This document shows positions 27,116 through 37,583 of a stretch of 64,000 bases of DNA, one piece after another (position 1 is the first letter of the stretch; every line of letters starts with the position of its first letter). The notes beneath the pieces were generated by a model. The model did no database searches and was not told the DNA's origin. It worked only from the letters and a program-made list of their open reading frames with translations. Source of the DNA: Albidovulum sp. (GTDB lineage Bacteria; Pseudomonadota; Alphaproteobacteria; Rhodobacterales; Rhodobacteraceae); NCBI GenBank assembly GCA_015491895.1, contig WFVA01000098.1:1-64000 (forward strand), in the 5' to 3' direction. The translations under genes were made by a program, and so were the position numbers.

Positions 27116-27354
27116 GCGAAAGACCTGTGAGCGAGATGAGCTTTGAAGAAGCCATGGCCGAGCTTGAGGCGGTGGTCGGCAAGCTTGAGCGCGGCGATGT
27201 GCCGCTCGAGGATTCGATCGCCCTTTACGAGCGCGGGGCGAAGCTGAAGAAGCATTGCGAGGCGAAGCTGAAGGAAGCCGAGGAGAAGATCGAGGCGATC
27301 ACTCTCGGCGAAGACGGCACGCCCACCGGTACCCGGCCCGTGGAGGGGCTTTAG
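27112..27354 (+). CDS. xseB: Exodeoxyribonuclease VII small subunit
   Basis: An 80-residue protein with the XseB three-helix pattern: MSFEEAMAELEAVVGKLERGD, then LEDSIALYERGAKLKKHCEAKL and LKEAEEKIEAI (segments overlap the family HMM core). It associates in several copies with XseA, which is not in the window, to degrade single-stranded DNA. Its start overlaps the deacetylase stop, and ispA starts 4 bases after its stop. Confidence 0.96.
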   Translation: MSERPVSEMSFEEAMAELEAVVGKLERGDVPLEDSIALYERGAKLKKHCEAKLKEAEEKIEAITLGEDGTPTGTRPVEGL

Positions 27355-27358
27355 GCCC

Positions 27359-28228
27359 ATGTTCGAAGCGGCACTTGCCCGGGCGGCGGAAGATATCGGC
27401 GCCCGGCTGAAGGTTGTGCTTGCGCCGCTGCCCGATCAGCCGGTGATCGAGGCAATGCGCTATGCGGTGGCGGGCGGCAAGCGGCTCAGGGGCTTTCTGG
27501 TGCTTGAAGGCGCGGCGCTTTTCGATGTGCCCCGCTCCAGAGCGCTGGAAACGGCCTGCGCTGTCGAGGCCGTGCATGCCTATTCCCTCGTTCACGATGA
27601 TCTTCCTTGCATGGATGATGACGATCTGCGCCGCGGCCAGCCCACGGTGCATGTGAAATGGGATGAGGCCACGGCCGTGCTGGCCGGTGATGCGTTGCAG
27701 ACACTGGCCTTCGAGCTGCTTTCCGCGCCTGCCTGCCATCCCGATCCGGCGCGCCGGGTGGCGCTTGTCGCCGGGCTTGCGCGGGCCGCCGGGGCGCGGG
27801 GGATGGTGCTCGGCCAGGCGCTTGACATCGCGGCCGAAACCGCGCCCGAGCCGCTCGCCCTTGAAGAGATCACCGCCCTTCAGGCCGGCAAAACCGGCGC
27901 GCTCATCCGCTGGGCGGCCGAAGCGGGGGCGCTGCTGGCCGGCGAGGATCCTGCGCCGCTTGCGTCATACGCCGATGCTCTGGGCCTTGCCTTTCAGATC
28001 GCCGACGACATACTCGATGTGGAAGGCTGCGAAACCCGGGCCGGCAAGCGCGTTGGCAAGGATGCCGCAGCCGGCAAGGCAACCTTCGTTTCTCTATTGG
28101 GTCTCGAGGGGGCAAAGGCGCGCGCCCGCACTCTGGTGGGCGAGGCCGAAGCCGCGCTTGAACCTTACGGCGAAAAGGCGCAATGCTTGCGGGAGGCCGC
28201 GCGTTTCGTTATTGCGCGCGACAGGTAA
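27359..28228 (+). CDS. ispA: Polyprenyl (farnesyl/geranylgeranyl) diphosphate synthase IspA
   Basis: A 289-residue prenyl elongase. The first Asp-rich motif is VHDDLPCMDDDDLRRGQPT, the second is QIADDILDVEG; GGKRLRGFLVL and MVLGQALDIAAE are also typical. The two-residue insertion in the first motif (DDxxxxD) and the residues before it fit short-chain bacterial FPP synthases. It is located between xseB (4 bases) and dxs (21 bases), giving a supply line from DXP to prenyl diphosphates, used for quinones and hopanoids or carotenoids. Confidence 0.95.
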   Translation: MFEAALARAAEDIGARLKVVLAPLPDQPVIEAMRYAVAGGKRLRGFLVLEGAALFDVPRSRALETACAVEAVHAYSLVHDDLPCMDDDDLRRGQPTVHVKWDEATAVLAGDALQTLAFELLSAPACHPDPARRVALVAGLARAAGARGMVLGQALDIAAETAPEPLALEEITALQAGKTGALIRWAAEAGALLAGEDPAPLASYADALGLAFQIADDILDVEGCETRAGKRVGKDAAAGKATFVSLLGLEGAKARARTLVGEAEAALEPYGEKAQCLREAARFVIARDR

Positions 28229-28249
28229 CGCCACGAAGGCCCGCGCCCC

Positions 28250-30178
28250 ATGAGTCACAAGCCCGAAACCCCGCTTCTCGATCGTGTGCACACGCCGGCC
28301 GATCTGCGCACGCTTTCGGACCGCGAGCTTCGCCAGCTCGCCGATGAGCTGCGCAGCGAGACGATTTCAGCCGTTTCCGAAACCGGCGGCCACCTCGGCG
28401 CGGGGCTCGGGGTGGTGGAGCTTACGGTGGCGATCCATGCCGTATTCGATACGCCCCGCGATCGCCTGATCTGGGATGTGAGCCACCAGTGCTACCCCCA
28501 CAAGATCCTCACCGGCCGGCGCGATCGCATCCGCACCCTGCGCCAGAAGGGCGGGCTTTCCGGCTTCACCAAGCGCAGCGAAAGCCCCTACGATCCCTTC
28601 GGCGCGGCGCATAGCTCCACCTCGATCAGCGCCGCGCTCGGCTTTGCCGTGGCGCGTGATCTCGGAGGTGCGGTGGATCCGCCGCTCGGCGATGCGATCG
28701 CGGTGATAGGCGATGGCGCCATGAGCGCCGGCATGGCCTATGAGGCGATGAACAACGCCGGCCACCTGAAGAAACGCCTCTTCGTGATCCTGAATGACAA
28801 CGAGATGTCCATCGCGCCGCCGGTGGGGGCGATGTCGGCCTATCTTTCGCGCCTTTACGCCGGCGAGCCGTTTCAGGAGCTGAAGGCGGCGGCCAAGGGG
28901 GCGGTGAGCCTCCTGCCCGAGCCCTTCCGCGAGGGCGCCAAGCGGGCCAAGGAAATGCTGAAGGGCATGGCCGTGGGCGGCACGCTTTTCGAGGAGCTCG
29001 GCTTTTCCTATGTCGGGCCGATCGATGGCCATGATCTCGATCAGCTTCTGCCGGTGCTGCGCACGGTGCGCGAGCGCGCCACCGGGCCGATGCTCATCCA
29101 TGTGCTGACGAAAAAGGGCAAGGGCTACGCACCCGCCGAGGCCGCTCGCGACAAGGGCCATGGCGTCAGCGCCTTCGATGTGATCACCGGCAAGCAGAAG
29201 AAGGCGGCGAGCAATGCACCGAGCTACACAAAGGTTTTCGCCAAGAGCCTGATCCGCGAGGCCGAGGCGGACGAGAAGATCGTCGCCGTCACCGCCGCGA
29301 TGCCCGATGGCACCGGGCTTAGCCTGTTTGCCGAGCGTTTTCCGAACCGCTGCTTTGATGTGGGGATTGCCGAGCAGCACGCCGTCACTTTCAGCGCGGC
29401 GCTGGCGGCGGGGGGGATGAAGCCCTTCTGCGCGCTCTACAGCACCTTCCTGCAGCGCGGCTACGATCAGGTGGTGCATGACGTGGCGATCCAGCGCCTG
29501 CCGGTGCGTTTTGCCATTGATCGCGCGGGGCTGGTGGGGGCGGATGGCGCCACCCACGCCGGCGCTTTCGATATCGCCTTCCTGTCCAACCTGCCGGGCT
29601 TCATCGTGATGGCCGCGGCGGACGAGGCAGAGCTGGTGCATATGGTGGCGACGGCGGCAGCCATAGACGATCGCCCCAGCGCCTTCCGCTATCCGCGCGG
29701 TGAGGGCGTGGGCGTGGATCTGCCCGAGCGCGGCGTGCCGCTCGAGATCGGCAAGGGGCGGCTCATGCGCGAGGGCGGGCGCGTGGCGCTCCTTTCCTAC
29801 GGCACGCGGCTTGCGGAGGTGTTGAAGGCCGGCGAGGCGCTTGCGGCGCGGGGCATTGCCCCCACGATCGCGGACGCGCGCTTTGCCAAACCGCTCGATC
29901 GCGAGCTGATCCTGCGCCTTGCGCGCGAACACGAAGCCCTCATCACCATCGAGGAAGGCGCCACCGGGGGCTTCGGCAGCCATGTGGCGCAACTGCTGGC
30001 GCAAGAGGGCATCTTCGATCGCGGGCTCAAATTCCGCATGATGGTGCTGCCTGACATCTTCATCGATCAGGCCAGCCAGGCCGATATGTATGAAATTGCC
30101 GGCCTTGATGCCGCCCATATCGAAGCCCGTGCACTGGAGGCGCTGGGGATTGCCGATCTCTCCAGCCGTCGCGCCTGA
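28250..30178 (+). CDS. dxs: 1-deoxy-D-xylulose-5-phosphate synthase
   Basis: Dxs condenses pyruvate and glyceraldehyde-3-phosphate, the entry step of the MEP pathway. The 642-residue product has [18 protein letters not shown] and [14 protein letters not shown], the thiamine-diphosphate motif [18 protein letters not shown] plus N ([11 protein letters not shown]-like), the transketolase pyrimidine-binding region [18 protein letters not shown] and the C-terminal [12 protein letters not shown]. Length is normal. It is the last housekeeping gene before the AT-rich leader of the giant repeat protein; no clear terminator follows. Confidence 0.98.
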   Translation: MSHKPETPLLDRVHTPADLRTLSDRELRQLADELRSETISAVSETGGHLGAGLGVVELTVAIHAVFDTPRDRLIWDVSHQCYPHKILTGRRDRIRTLRQKGGLSGFTKRSESPYDPFGAAHSSTSISAALGFAVARDLGGAVDPPLGDAIAVIGDGAMSAGMAYEAMNNAGHLKKRLFVILNDNEMSIAPPVGAMSAYLSRLYAGEPFQELKAAAKGAVSLLPEPFREGAKRAKEMLKGMAVGGTLFEELGFSYVGPIDGHDLDQLLPVLRTVRERATGPMLIHVLTKKGKGYAPAEAARDKGHGVSAFDVITGKQKKAASNAPSYTKVFAKSLIREAEADEKIVAVTAAMPDGTGLSLFAERFPNRCFDVGIAEQHAVTFSAALAAGGMKPFCALYSTFLQRGYDQVVHDVAIQRLPVRFAIDRAGLVGADGATHAGAFDIAFLSNLPGFIVMAAADEAELVHMVATAAAIDDRPSAFRYPRGEGVGVDLPERGVPLEIGKGRLMREGGRVALLSYGTRLAEVLKAGEALAARGIAPTIADARFAKPLDRELILRLAREHEALITIEEGATGGFGSHVAQLLAQEGIFDRGLKFRMMVLPDIFIDQASQADMYEIAGLDAAHIEARALEALGIADLSSRRA

Positions 30179-30388
30179 ATAAAATCATAAACGAAAGATA
30201 TATTCAGACAAAAAAACAACCAAAGATTGCCCCAAGGCCGACCCCTGAAACTTTTTTGCAACAGCAAGCATCGAAAAGCATGGAGGTAACTTTTTTAACG
30301 TATTTTCATCTCAATTTTTCCAGAATGTGAAATATAAGCGCGGCCGATCAGGACTTTTTGCTTTGTTACGAATGTCAAGGTGGCCGCA
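30179..30388 (+). promoter_or_regulatory. AT-rich leader of the DUF11/beta-barrel gene pair
   Basis: My count gives 68 G+C in the 180 bases 30181-30360 (38%), far below the genes on either side. The stretch holds several T6-A6 runs (30211-30216, 30252-30257, 30291-30296). It presumably contains the promoter of the gene pair, but I could not pick out one convincing -35/-10 set. AAGG at 30377-30380 is the likely ribosome site for ATG 30389. Confidence 0.5.
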
Positions 30389-33300
30389 ATGATCCGCATC
30401 GGGTGCAATATACTCCCCTCGAAAAAATTTCAGAACAAATGGGCGCAGCGCATGCTGCAGATATTTGTTTTGCTTATGGCTGCCGGGCTTGGTCTGGCTG
30501 CTCCGGCCAGCGCACAGAATGTGGATTGGCTCGTCAACATTGATGATACGGGTTTTGATCCCACTCCGGCCGGCGGCGATGTGGAATATCTTGTCGAAGT
30601 CGATAACAACGGTTTCGATGCCGCGCCAGCCACGACAATTACCCTGGATGTGCCTGCCGGCGGCGAGCTTGTCAGTGTGGCTGCCGGGCCGTCCGGCAGC
30701 GCGATCACCAATTGCTCGCCCGTACCGGCGACCGGCCCCGCCACCGTGATCTGCGATGTGCCGGCGCTGGCATCGCTTGGGACGGCAAGTGTTGTTGCCA
30801 CGATCCGCACCTCCACCGCCGGGGTGATAGATCTGACAGCGACGGTGCCGGATTCGGCGGGTGGCGTGAATGATGTGCTGCTGGGCAACAACACCCTGAC
30901 CGAACAGACGACCATCGTCGCCGGCTCCGACCTCGGCATCACGCTGACAGTGCCGCCAACCGCCGCTTCGGGCAGTTTTGTCAATTTCGATTTCGAAGTG
31001 GTCAACAACGGCCCGAACGATGCCAATTCCTATGATGTGCAATTCGCCATCCCCACCGGCATCACCAATGTGACAGCCCCGGCAGGATGTTCGCTTTCGG
31101 GCAATGTCTATACCTGCTCGGGCGGGGCGCTGGCACTTGGTGGCACGGCCAGTTTCACCTTTACCGGCCAGGTTTCCGCCGGTGGCGGCTCTACCGTAAC
31201 CGGCGCGGGCAGCGTGCTCAATGCCAACCCGGCTGATCCGGTGAGCGGCAACAATACCGATACCGGCGATATCGCCATCACCGCCGGCACGGATCTGACG
31301 ATCCAGAAGAGCCGCAGCCCCTCGGGCGCGCTTCTGGTGGGCGACAGCGTGTCCTTCACCCTGACCGGCTCCTATACCGGCGACAGCCCGAACAATATCA
31401 CCATCCTCGATACCATCCCCGCCAATTATTCGATCACCTCTATCAACGCACCGGGCTGGGATTGCTCTGCCTCCTCGGGCCAGGATGTGAACTGCGTGCG
31501 CACCTCGGGCTCCGGCGCTGGGTCGAATGTGTCGCTCGGACCGATCACCGTGGTTGCCGATGTGGTTTCCTCGGGCACGCCTGTCAATACCGCCACGATC
31601 GGCGCGGATGGCCCGCCCGACAGCAACCTCGCCAACAACACCGATGACGACGGCGGCGCCACGATCAACGATCCGGTGGTGGACCTGCGCGCCAACAAGT
31701 CCGGCCCCGTTCCGGCGCTGGCGGTTGTCGGCAACAATTACGATTACACCATCAGCACCAGCAACGTGGGCAATGCGCCCTTCTTCGGAACCTCGGTGAT
31801 GGAGGATTTCATTCCCGCCGGGCTGACGGTCAATTCCGCTACCCTCAATGGCTGGAGCTGCTCACCCGCCCTGCCGCTCACAGGCCCAGCCACGCTCACC
31901 TGCACGCGCGTCTATACGGCCGGTTCGCCGCTCAACGCAGGCGCCACCACGCCGGGCGTGGTGCTGCACACCACCGTAACCGCTGCCGGCACCATCTCGA
32001 ACGGCCTGCATGTGAGTTCGCCTGATGCCAATATCGCCGATACCAATCCCGCCAATGACACCATCACCTATGATGTAACGGCGACCGTGGGCGGCGATTC
32101 CGCCGATTTAAGGGCCCTGAAATCGGCTTCCGTCAGCCCCATTCCCGCGGGTGATGTGCAGACATTCACCCTGGAAATCGTCAACGACGGACCCCAGCCT
32201 TCGCAAAACGTGCAGGTGATCGACAATTTCACCAGCCTCATCAACAACAGCGTCGGCGCCACGGGCGCAGGCTATATCGGCGAAAGCGTGAGCGCCGGCG
32301 TGGCTTCGGGCATAAGCTGCTCGACAGCATCATCGGGTGGCACTTCGCGCCGGCTCAGCTGCAACATCGCCACCCTGCCAACCTGCACCGCCGGCACGGA
32401 TTGCCCGGTGATCACGGTGCAGGTGCGCCCCGGCGGCAACGCCGGCGCGCGCACCAATACCTTCAGCGCCATTTCCCAGACAACGCCGGATCCGGACCTC
32501 GCCAACAACAACGCCAGCGCGGGATACAACGTGGAAGCCCGCGCCGATGTGACTGTCACCAAATCCGACAGCCCCGATCCCGCCGCGGCCGGGCAGAACC
32601 TCACCTATATCGTGGCGGCGCGTAATATCGCCAATGGCCTCAGCGCTGCCGATAACGTGACGATCACCGATACGCTGCCGGCCGACCTCACCTTCATCTC
32701 GGCCACGCCTTCGGCCGGGAGTTGCTCCACCGAGCCAGCTGCCTTCAGCACCACCGGCCCCGGCAACAACCAGGTGATCTGCAATCTTGGCACCATTGCA
32801 AATGGCGCTCAGCGCACCGTGACGATTGTCGTACGTCCCAACAACGTTCTGCGCGGCACCCAGATCAGCAACAGCGTGGACGTGACAACCACAACGACCG
32901 AAATCGACACCACCAACAACTCTGCCACCGAAACCACCGACATCATCCAGCCCGATGTGGATATCCTGGTGAACAAGAGCGACAGCGTCGATCCCGTCGC
33001 GGTCGGGGATACCACGGTTTACAGCATTACCGTCACCAACACCGGGCCTTCGGCTTCGGAAAACATCGTGATGACGGATACCCTGCCGACAGCCCACCTC
33101 ACCTATCAGAGCCATACTGTTTCCGGTGCGGGCACCTGCTCCACGGTGCCGGCAGTCGGCTCGCTGGGCGGCACGCTTGTCTGCTCCTGGCCCTATATGG
33201 ATGCCGGGATCACCGAGGAAGTGACCGTGACCATGCAGGGTGTTTCCAAGGGCACGATCCCGAACGATGTCTCGATCACTTCGGACGAGATCGCCGCAGG

Positions 33301-36300
33301 CTTCGATCGTCTTGCCGCGAACAACCAGACATCGGAAACAACCACCGTTCGCACGAAAACCGATGTGGAAGTGGCCAGCAAGACAGCCACGCCCGCCACG
33401 GTGAACCTGAATGACGATTTCATCTTCACCGCCATCGTGCGGGTCAACACCGGGCCGGGGCTCGCGGAAGCGGACAACGTGCAGTTCTCCGACGCCCTGC
33501 CATCCGGCATGGTGCTGACGGGCGCGCCGACGGCAACAGTCACCTCGGGCAGTGCCACATCCACAAGCTGCACCGGCGCCGCGGGCGGCACATCCTTCAC
33601 CTGTGATCTCGGCACCGTCAATGGCGGCAGCGAGGTGAGCATCAACATCCCCGTGGAGGTTGTCTCGGTGAGCGCGGATCCGCAGAGCTTCACCAACACC
33701 GCGAGCGTCACCACCACCTCGCTTGACGTGGATCCCGCAAACAACAGCAATTCGGGCTCGGTAAAAGTCGGCTCCTCCTCGATCGCCGGCACCGTCTATC
33801 GCGATTTCGCCGATGATGGCCTCACGGTCGGTACCGATACAGGCGTGGCCGGCGTGCCGATCACGCTCACGGGCACCTCATTCGATGGCAAGCCCGTAAG
33901 CCTTACGGTGAATACGGATTCGAGCGGCAATTTCCTGTTCCCCTATATCCCGGAAGGCACCTATACGCTGACGCGCGGCACGGTGAGCGAGGCTTACCTT
34001 ACCGATGGTTCGCAGACAGCAGCGGGCAGCGAGGGCGGCTCCGTGACTTCGCCCACGGTGATCGGCTCGATCAATGTGCCGGCCAATACCGATGCCACGG
34101 ATTACCTCTTCCCGGTGATCCCGCAGGCGCGGGTGGGCATCGCCAAGGCCGTGCAGGGCACGCCGGTGATGAACGCCGATGGCTCCTTCAACGCCACCTT
34201 CCGCCTGACGGTCGAGAATTTCAGCCTCGAGCCGCTGATCAACATGACCGTCACCGATCCGCTGACGGGCGCCCTGCCGCTGTTTGGCGCCTATCAGGCG
34301 CTCGGTGATCCGGCGAACGATCCGATGCCAGCGGGCAGCTATACCGTGCTCGCCGCGCCTTCGGGCTCCTGCGGCGGCGCGAATGCGGGTTTCAATGGCG
34401 ATGGCGATACCACCGTGGCCAGCGGCTTCACCCTTGCCAATGGCGCCACCTGCACCATTGATTTCACCCTGCGCATCCGTCCGAACAACCCGGGTGATTC
34501 TTACGAGAACCAGGCCACCGTTACCGGCGAAGGCCAGAACTCCGGCCAGACTTCCGCCACCAATCCCCAGCTGACGGATCTGAGCGATAACGGCGTCAAT
34601 CCCGATCCCAACGGCAACGGGCAGGGCAACGAGGGCGGCGAAAACGATCCCACGCCCGTGGCCCCGAGCTTCGCGCCCGCCATCGCGCTGGTGAAAACGG
34701 CCGATACCTCGGCGCTTTCCTCGCCCCCCGTGGCGGGTGAGGTGATCACCTACAATTTCGCGATTACCAACACCGGTAACGTGACCCTCACCAACGTGAC
34801 CCTCACCGATACGCTTGCAGATATCGTGCTCTCCGGCGGCCCGATCCCGAGCCTCGCACCGGGCGCGACCGACAATACCACTTTCACCGCCACCTACACG
34901 CTGAAGCAATCGGATGTGGATGCCGGCCAGGTGCAGAACCAGGCCACAACCACGGGCACCGATCCCTTCGGCACGGATGTGAGCGATCTTTCCGGCACCA
35001 CAACGGGTGATGACAACCCGCTGGTCACGCCGCTCGGGCAAGGCCCCGCCATCGCGCTGGTGAAAGCCGCCGATACCTCGGCACTTTCCTCGCCCCCTAT
35101 TGCCGGCGAGCAGATCAGCTACAGCTTCACCATCACCAATACCGGCAACGTGACCCTCACCAACGTGACGCTCACGGATACCCTGCCTGACATCGTGATC
35201 TCCGGTGGCCCGATCCCGAGCCTCGCGCCGGGTGCTTCCGACAGCACCACCTACACCGCCACCTATACGCTGAAGCAATCGGATATCGATGCCGGCCAGG
35301 TGCAGAACCAGGCCACCGCCACCGGCACGCCGCCTTCCGGCCCGCCCGTGAGCGATCTTTCCGGCACCACCACGGGGGATGACGATCCTACCGTCACGCC
35401 CCTTGGCCAGAATCCGGCGATCCAGCTGGTGAAGGCCGTCACCAACGAGCCCGATCTGCTGGACGGCACCAATGTGGGCGATCCGGTGAACTACAGCTTC
35501 ACCGTCACCAACACCGGCAATGTGACGCTGAACAACGTGACCGTGACGGACACGCTTCCCGGCATCACCATCAGCGGCGGGCCGATCCCGAGCCTCACGC
35601 CCGGCGCGGTGGACAGCACCACCTACACCGCCACCTATTCGATCACCGCGGCGGATATCGCTGCCGGCGAGATCATCAACAACGCCACGGTGACGGGCCA
35701 TTACGGCCCGGGCAACAGCCTCAGTGTTACCGATGACGACAGCGTGACCGCTACCGTCGGCAAGATCGAGGCGATCCCGGAGGTGTTCCCGCCCTTCACC
35801 ACCGATGGCGGCACCACCACCTCGATGCTGGCTTCGGATCTCCTGAACGGCAATCCGGCCACGCTCGCCTCCGTGGATATCACCGTGATCAACTCCGATC
35901 CGGAAGTGACGCTTGATCCCTCCACCGGGCTGATCACGCTCGCGCCGGGCAATCCGGCGGGCGTTTATACGGTGGAATACCAGATCTGCTCGAAGGACGT
36001 GCCCACGCTTTGCGATACCACCACCGAAACCGTAGTGCAGGGTGCGCTGCCGGCGATCGAAACCACCAAGATGCAGGTGTTCACCGATAACGGCGACGGC
36101 CGTGACGATGTGGGCGACACGGTGACCTATACGATCACCGTTGAAAACACCGGCAACACGGTGCTGAACGGCGTGACGCTGAACGACACGCTTACCGATT
36201 TCAATGGCGCCGCGCTCGCGCTCGACAGCGGCCCCACCTTCGTGAGCGCCTCTGCCGGCTCGCCCGAGGGCACGCTTGAAATCGGAGAAACCGCCACCTA

Positions 36301-37579
36301 CACCGCGACCTTCACGCTCAACCTGCAGGCGGTGAACGCGCATGGTATCCGCAATACGGTCACCGCCACCGGCACGCCCGTATTCCCCCCGGGAGTGCCG
36401 GGCACGCCGACGCCGGTTTCGGATGTGTCCGATGACGGCGACGATACCGACGGCAACGCCAGCGACGACCCGACCGAGCTTGCGCTCTCGCCCTTCGTGC
36501 AGCCGGGTGGCGTGACGATCACGAAAACCACACCGCGCGATGTGGTGAAGCGGGGTGATGTGGTGCCCTATACGATCACCATCACCAACGACAATACCTT
36601 CGTGGTGGGGCCGGCGAATATCGTCGATACCCTGCCGCCGGGCTTTGTCTATGTTCCCGGAAGCGCCACCATCGGAGGCGTTTCGGCGACGGTGAACGTT
36701 ACAGGCGCCGTGATCACCTGGCCGAATGTGACCATTCCGGCCGCGGGCTCCACCACCGTGACGATCGAGGCGCGCATTCTGAATGGCGCGCGCGCAGGTG
36801 AGCATGTGAACCGTGCGAGCCTGATCGATGTGGCCACCGGACAGCCGATCGTGCCGCCGGCCACGGCCACGGTGCGCATCCTGCCCGAAGGCGTGTTCGA
36901 TTGCGGCGATGTGATCGGCAAGGTGTTCAACGACCGCAACGGCAACGGCTATCAGGATCCGGCCGACGAGCCAGGCAATAACCCGGCGATCAGTGATCAG
37001 ACGTATCAGGGCGGCAAGGGCAAGGTCGAGATCGCGCCCGAGAGCTTCGAGCGCCAGCCCGAGGAGGGCATCCCCGGGGTGCGCCTCGTTACCGCCGATG
37101 GCCTCGTGATCACCACCGATGAGCACGGCCGCTTCAGTGTGCCCTGCGCGATGCTGCCGGCCGATCGCGGATCGAATTTCATTCTCAAGCTCGATCCGCG
37201 CTCGCTGCCCTCGGGCTTCCGCGTCACCACCGAGAACCCGCGTGTGGTGCGCCTCACCCCCGGAATGATGAGCGAGCTGAATTTCGGCGCCGCCATCGGC
37301 CCGGTGGTGCGGGTGGATATCAGCGATGCGGCCTTCCTTGCCGATGGCAGCATGAAGCCCGCTCTCAAGGCCGGCCTGCACCGGTTGGCGAAAGCGATCG
37401 CTGCGAAGCCCGGCACCGTGAGGCTCGAGTATCACGTGGCGGCAGATGCCGGGGTGAAGGATGTGAAAGCGGCGCGCAAGCGCATGAAACTCGTGGCAAG
37501 GGAGCTGAAACGCGCCTGGCGCGGCACCGGCAAGGGGCAGCTTCTGATCGAACAGTCCATTGCCCGGGCCGGGAGGTAA
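30389..37579 (+). CDS. Giant secreted DUF11-repeat surface protein
   Basis: A 2396-residue predicted surface or periplasmic protein. The signal peptide has a long N-region and core LQIFVLLMAAGLGLAAPASA, cleaved after ASA at about residue 42. Then come about 14 beta-sandwich units of 110-140 residues with the DUF11 signature, such as YSITVTNTGPSASENIVMTD and TDTLPADLTF, at about 30580, 30920, 31288, 31680, 32103, 32545, 32956, 33360, 34128, 34676, 35045, 35414, 36050 and 36508. Two SdrB/Cna-B-like domains sit at about residues 1128-1200 and 2175-2290 (VFNDRNGNGYQDPADEPG). The last 90 residues resemble a divergent OmpA domain. Start ATG 30389 has AAGG 8 bases upstream; GTG 30380 and ATG 30452 are alternatives. 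It is coupled to the barrel gene that follows. Function unknown; adhesin-like or scaffold role inferred. Confidence 0.9.
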   Translation: MIRIGCNILPSKKFQNKWAQRMLQIFVLLMAAGLGLAAPASAQNVDWLVNIDDTGFDPTPAGGDVEYLVEVDNNGFDAAPATTITLDVPAGGELVSVAAGPSGSAITNCSPVPATGPATVICDVPALASLGTASVVATIRTSTAGVIDLTATVPDSAGGVNDVLLGNNTLTEQTTIVAGSDLGITLTVPPTAASGSFVNFDFEVVNNGPNDANSYDVQFAIPTGITNVTAPAGCSLSGNVYTCSGGALALGGTASFTFTGQVSAGGGSTVTGAGSVLNANPADPVSGNNTDTGDIAITAGTDLTIQKSRSPSGALLVGDSVSFTLTGSYTGDSPNNITILDTIPANYSITSINAPGWDCSASSGQDVNCVRTSGSGAGSNVSLGPITVVADVVSSGTPVNTATIGADGPPDSNLANNTDDDGGATINDPVVDLRANKSGPVPALAVVGNNYDYTISTSNVGNAPFFGTSVMEDFIPAGLTVNSATLNGWSCSPALPLTGPATLTCTRVYTAGSPLNAGATTPGVVLHTTVTAAGTISNGLHVSSPDANIADTNPANDTITYDVTATVGGDSADLRALKSASVSPIPAGDVQTFTLEIVNDGPQPSQNVQVIDNFTSLINNSVGATGAGYIGESVSAGVASGISCSTASSGGTSRRLSCNIATLPTCTAGTDCPVITVQVRPGGNAGARTNTFSAISQTTPDPDLANNNASAGYNVEARADVTVTKSDSPDPAAAGQNLTYIVAARNIANGLSAADNVTITDTLPADLTFISATPSAGSCSTEPAAFSTTGPGNNQVICNLGTIANGAQRTVTIVVRPNNVLRGTQISNSVDVTTTTTEIDTTNNSATETTDIIQPDVDILVNKSDSVDPVAVGDTTVYSITVTNTGPSASENIVMTDTLPTAHLTYQSHTVSGAGTCSTVPAVGSLGGTLVCSWPYMDAGITEEVTVTMQGVSKGTIPNDVSITSDEIAAGFDRLAANNQTSETTTVRTKTDVEVASKTATPATVNLNDDFIFTAIVRVNTGPGLAEADNVQFSDALPSGMVLTGAPTATVTSGSATSTSCTGAAGGTSFTCDLGTVNGGSEVSINIPVEVVSVSADPQSFTNTASVTTTSLDVDPANNSNSGSVKVGSSSIAGTVYRDFADDGLTVGTDTGVAGVPITLTGTSFDGKPVSLTVNTDSSGNFLFPYIPEGTYTLTRGTVSEAYLTDGSQTAAGSEGGSVTSPTVIGSINVPANTDATDYLFPVIPQARVGIAKAVQGTPVMNADGSFNATFRLTVENFSLEPLINMTVTDPLTGALPLFGAYQALGDPANDPMPAGSYTVLAAPSGSCGGANAGFNGDGDTTVASGFTLANGATCTIDFTLRIRPNNPGDSYENQATVTGEGQNSGQTSATNPQLTDLSDNGVNPDPNGNGQGNEGGENDPTPVAPSFAPAIALVKTADTSALSSPPVAGEVITYNFAITNTGNVTLTNVTLTDTLADIVLSGGPIPSLAPGATDNTTFTATYTLKQSDVDAGQVQNQATTTGTDPFGTDVSDLSGTTTGDDNPLVTPLGQGPAIALVKAADTSALSSPPIAGEQISYSFTITNTGNVTLTNVTLTDTLPDIVISGGPIPSLAPGASDSTTYTATYTLKQSDIDAGQVQNQATATGTPPSGPPVSDLSGTTTGDDDPTVTPLGQNPAIQLVKAVTNEPDLLDGTNVGDPVNYSFTVTNTGNVTLNNVTVTDTLPGITISGGPIPSLTPGAVDSTTYTATYSITAADIAAGEIINNATVTGHYGPGNSLSVTDDDSVTATVGKIEAIPEVFPPFTTDGGTTTSMLASDLLNGNPATLASVDITVINSDPEVTLDPSTGLITLAPGNPAGVYTVEYQICSKDVPTLCDTTTETVVQGALPAIETTKMQVFTDNGDGRDDVGDTVTYTITVENTGNTVLNGVTLNDTLTDFNGAALALDSGPTFVSASAGSPEGTLEIGETATYTATFTLNLQAVNAHGIRNTVTATGTPVFPPGVPGTPTPVSDVSDDGDDTDGNASDDPTELALSPFVQPGGVTITKTTPRDVVKRGDVVPYTITITNDNTFVVGPANIVDTLPPGFVYVPGSATIGGVSATVNVTGAVITWPNVTIPAAGSTTVTIEARILNGARAGEHVNRASLIDVATGQPIVPPATATVRILPEGVFDCGDVIGKVFNDRNGNGYQDPADEPGNNPAISDQTYQGGKGKVEIAPESFERQPEEGIPGVRLVTADGLVITTDEHGRFSVPCAMLPADRGSNFILKLDPRSLPSGFRVTTENPRVVRLTPGMMSELNFGAAIGPVVRVDISDAAFLADGSMKPALKAGLHRLAKAIAAKPGTVRLEYHVAADAGVKDVKAARKRMKLVARELKRAWRGTGKGQLLIEQSIARAGR
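34676..35413 (+). repeat. Two tandem 369-base units within the DUF11 gene
   Basis: Units 34676-35044 and 35045-35413 each encode 123 residues starting PAIALVK and ending LVTPLGQ or TVTPLGQ. By hand alignment they differ at about 20 of 123 residues. A third, more diverged copy follows from 35414 (PAIQLVK). Exact equal length in frame points to recent unit duplication. Confidence 0.85.
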
Positions 37580-37583
37580 GGGG

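Noticed and set aside
28367-30118. 583-codon open frame antisense to dxs
   Set aside because: Shadow of the dxs codons; no plausible product.
34676-35413. Regular repeats as a CRISPR array
   Set aside because: The period is 369 bases, in frame and protein-coding; there are no short palindromic repeats with unique spacers.
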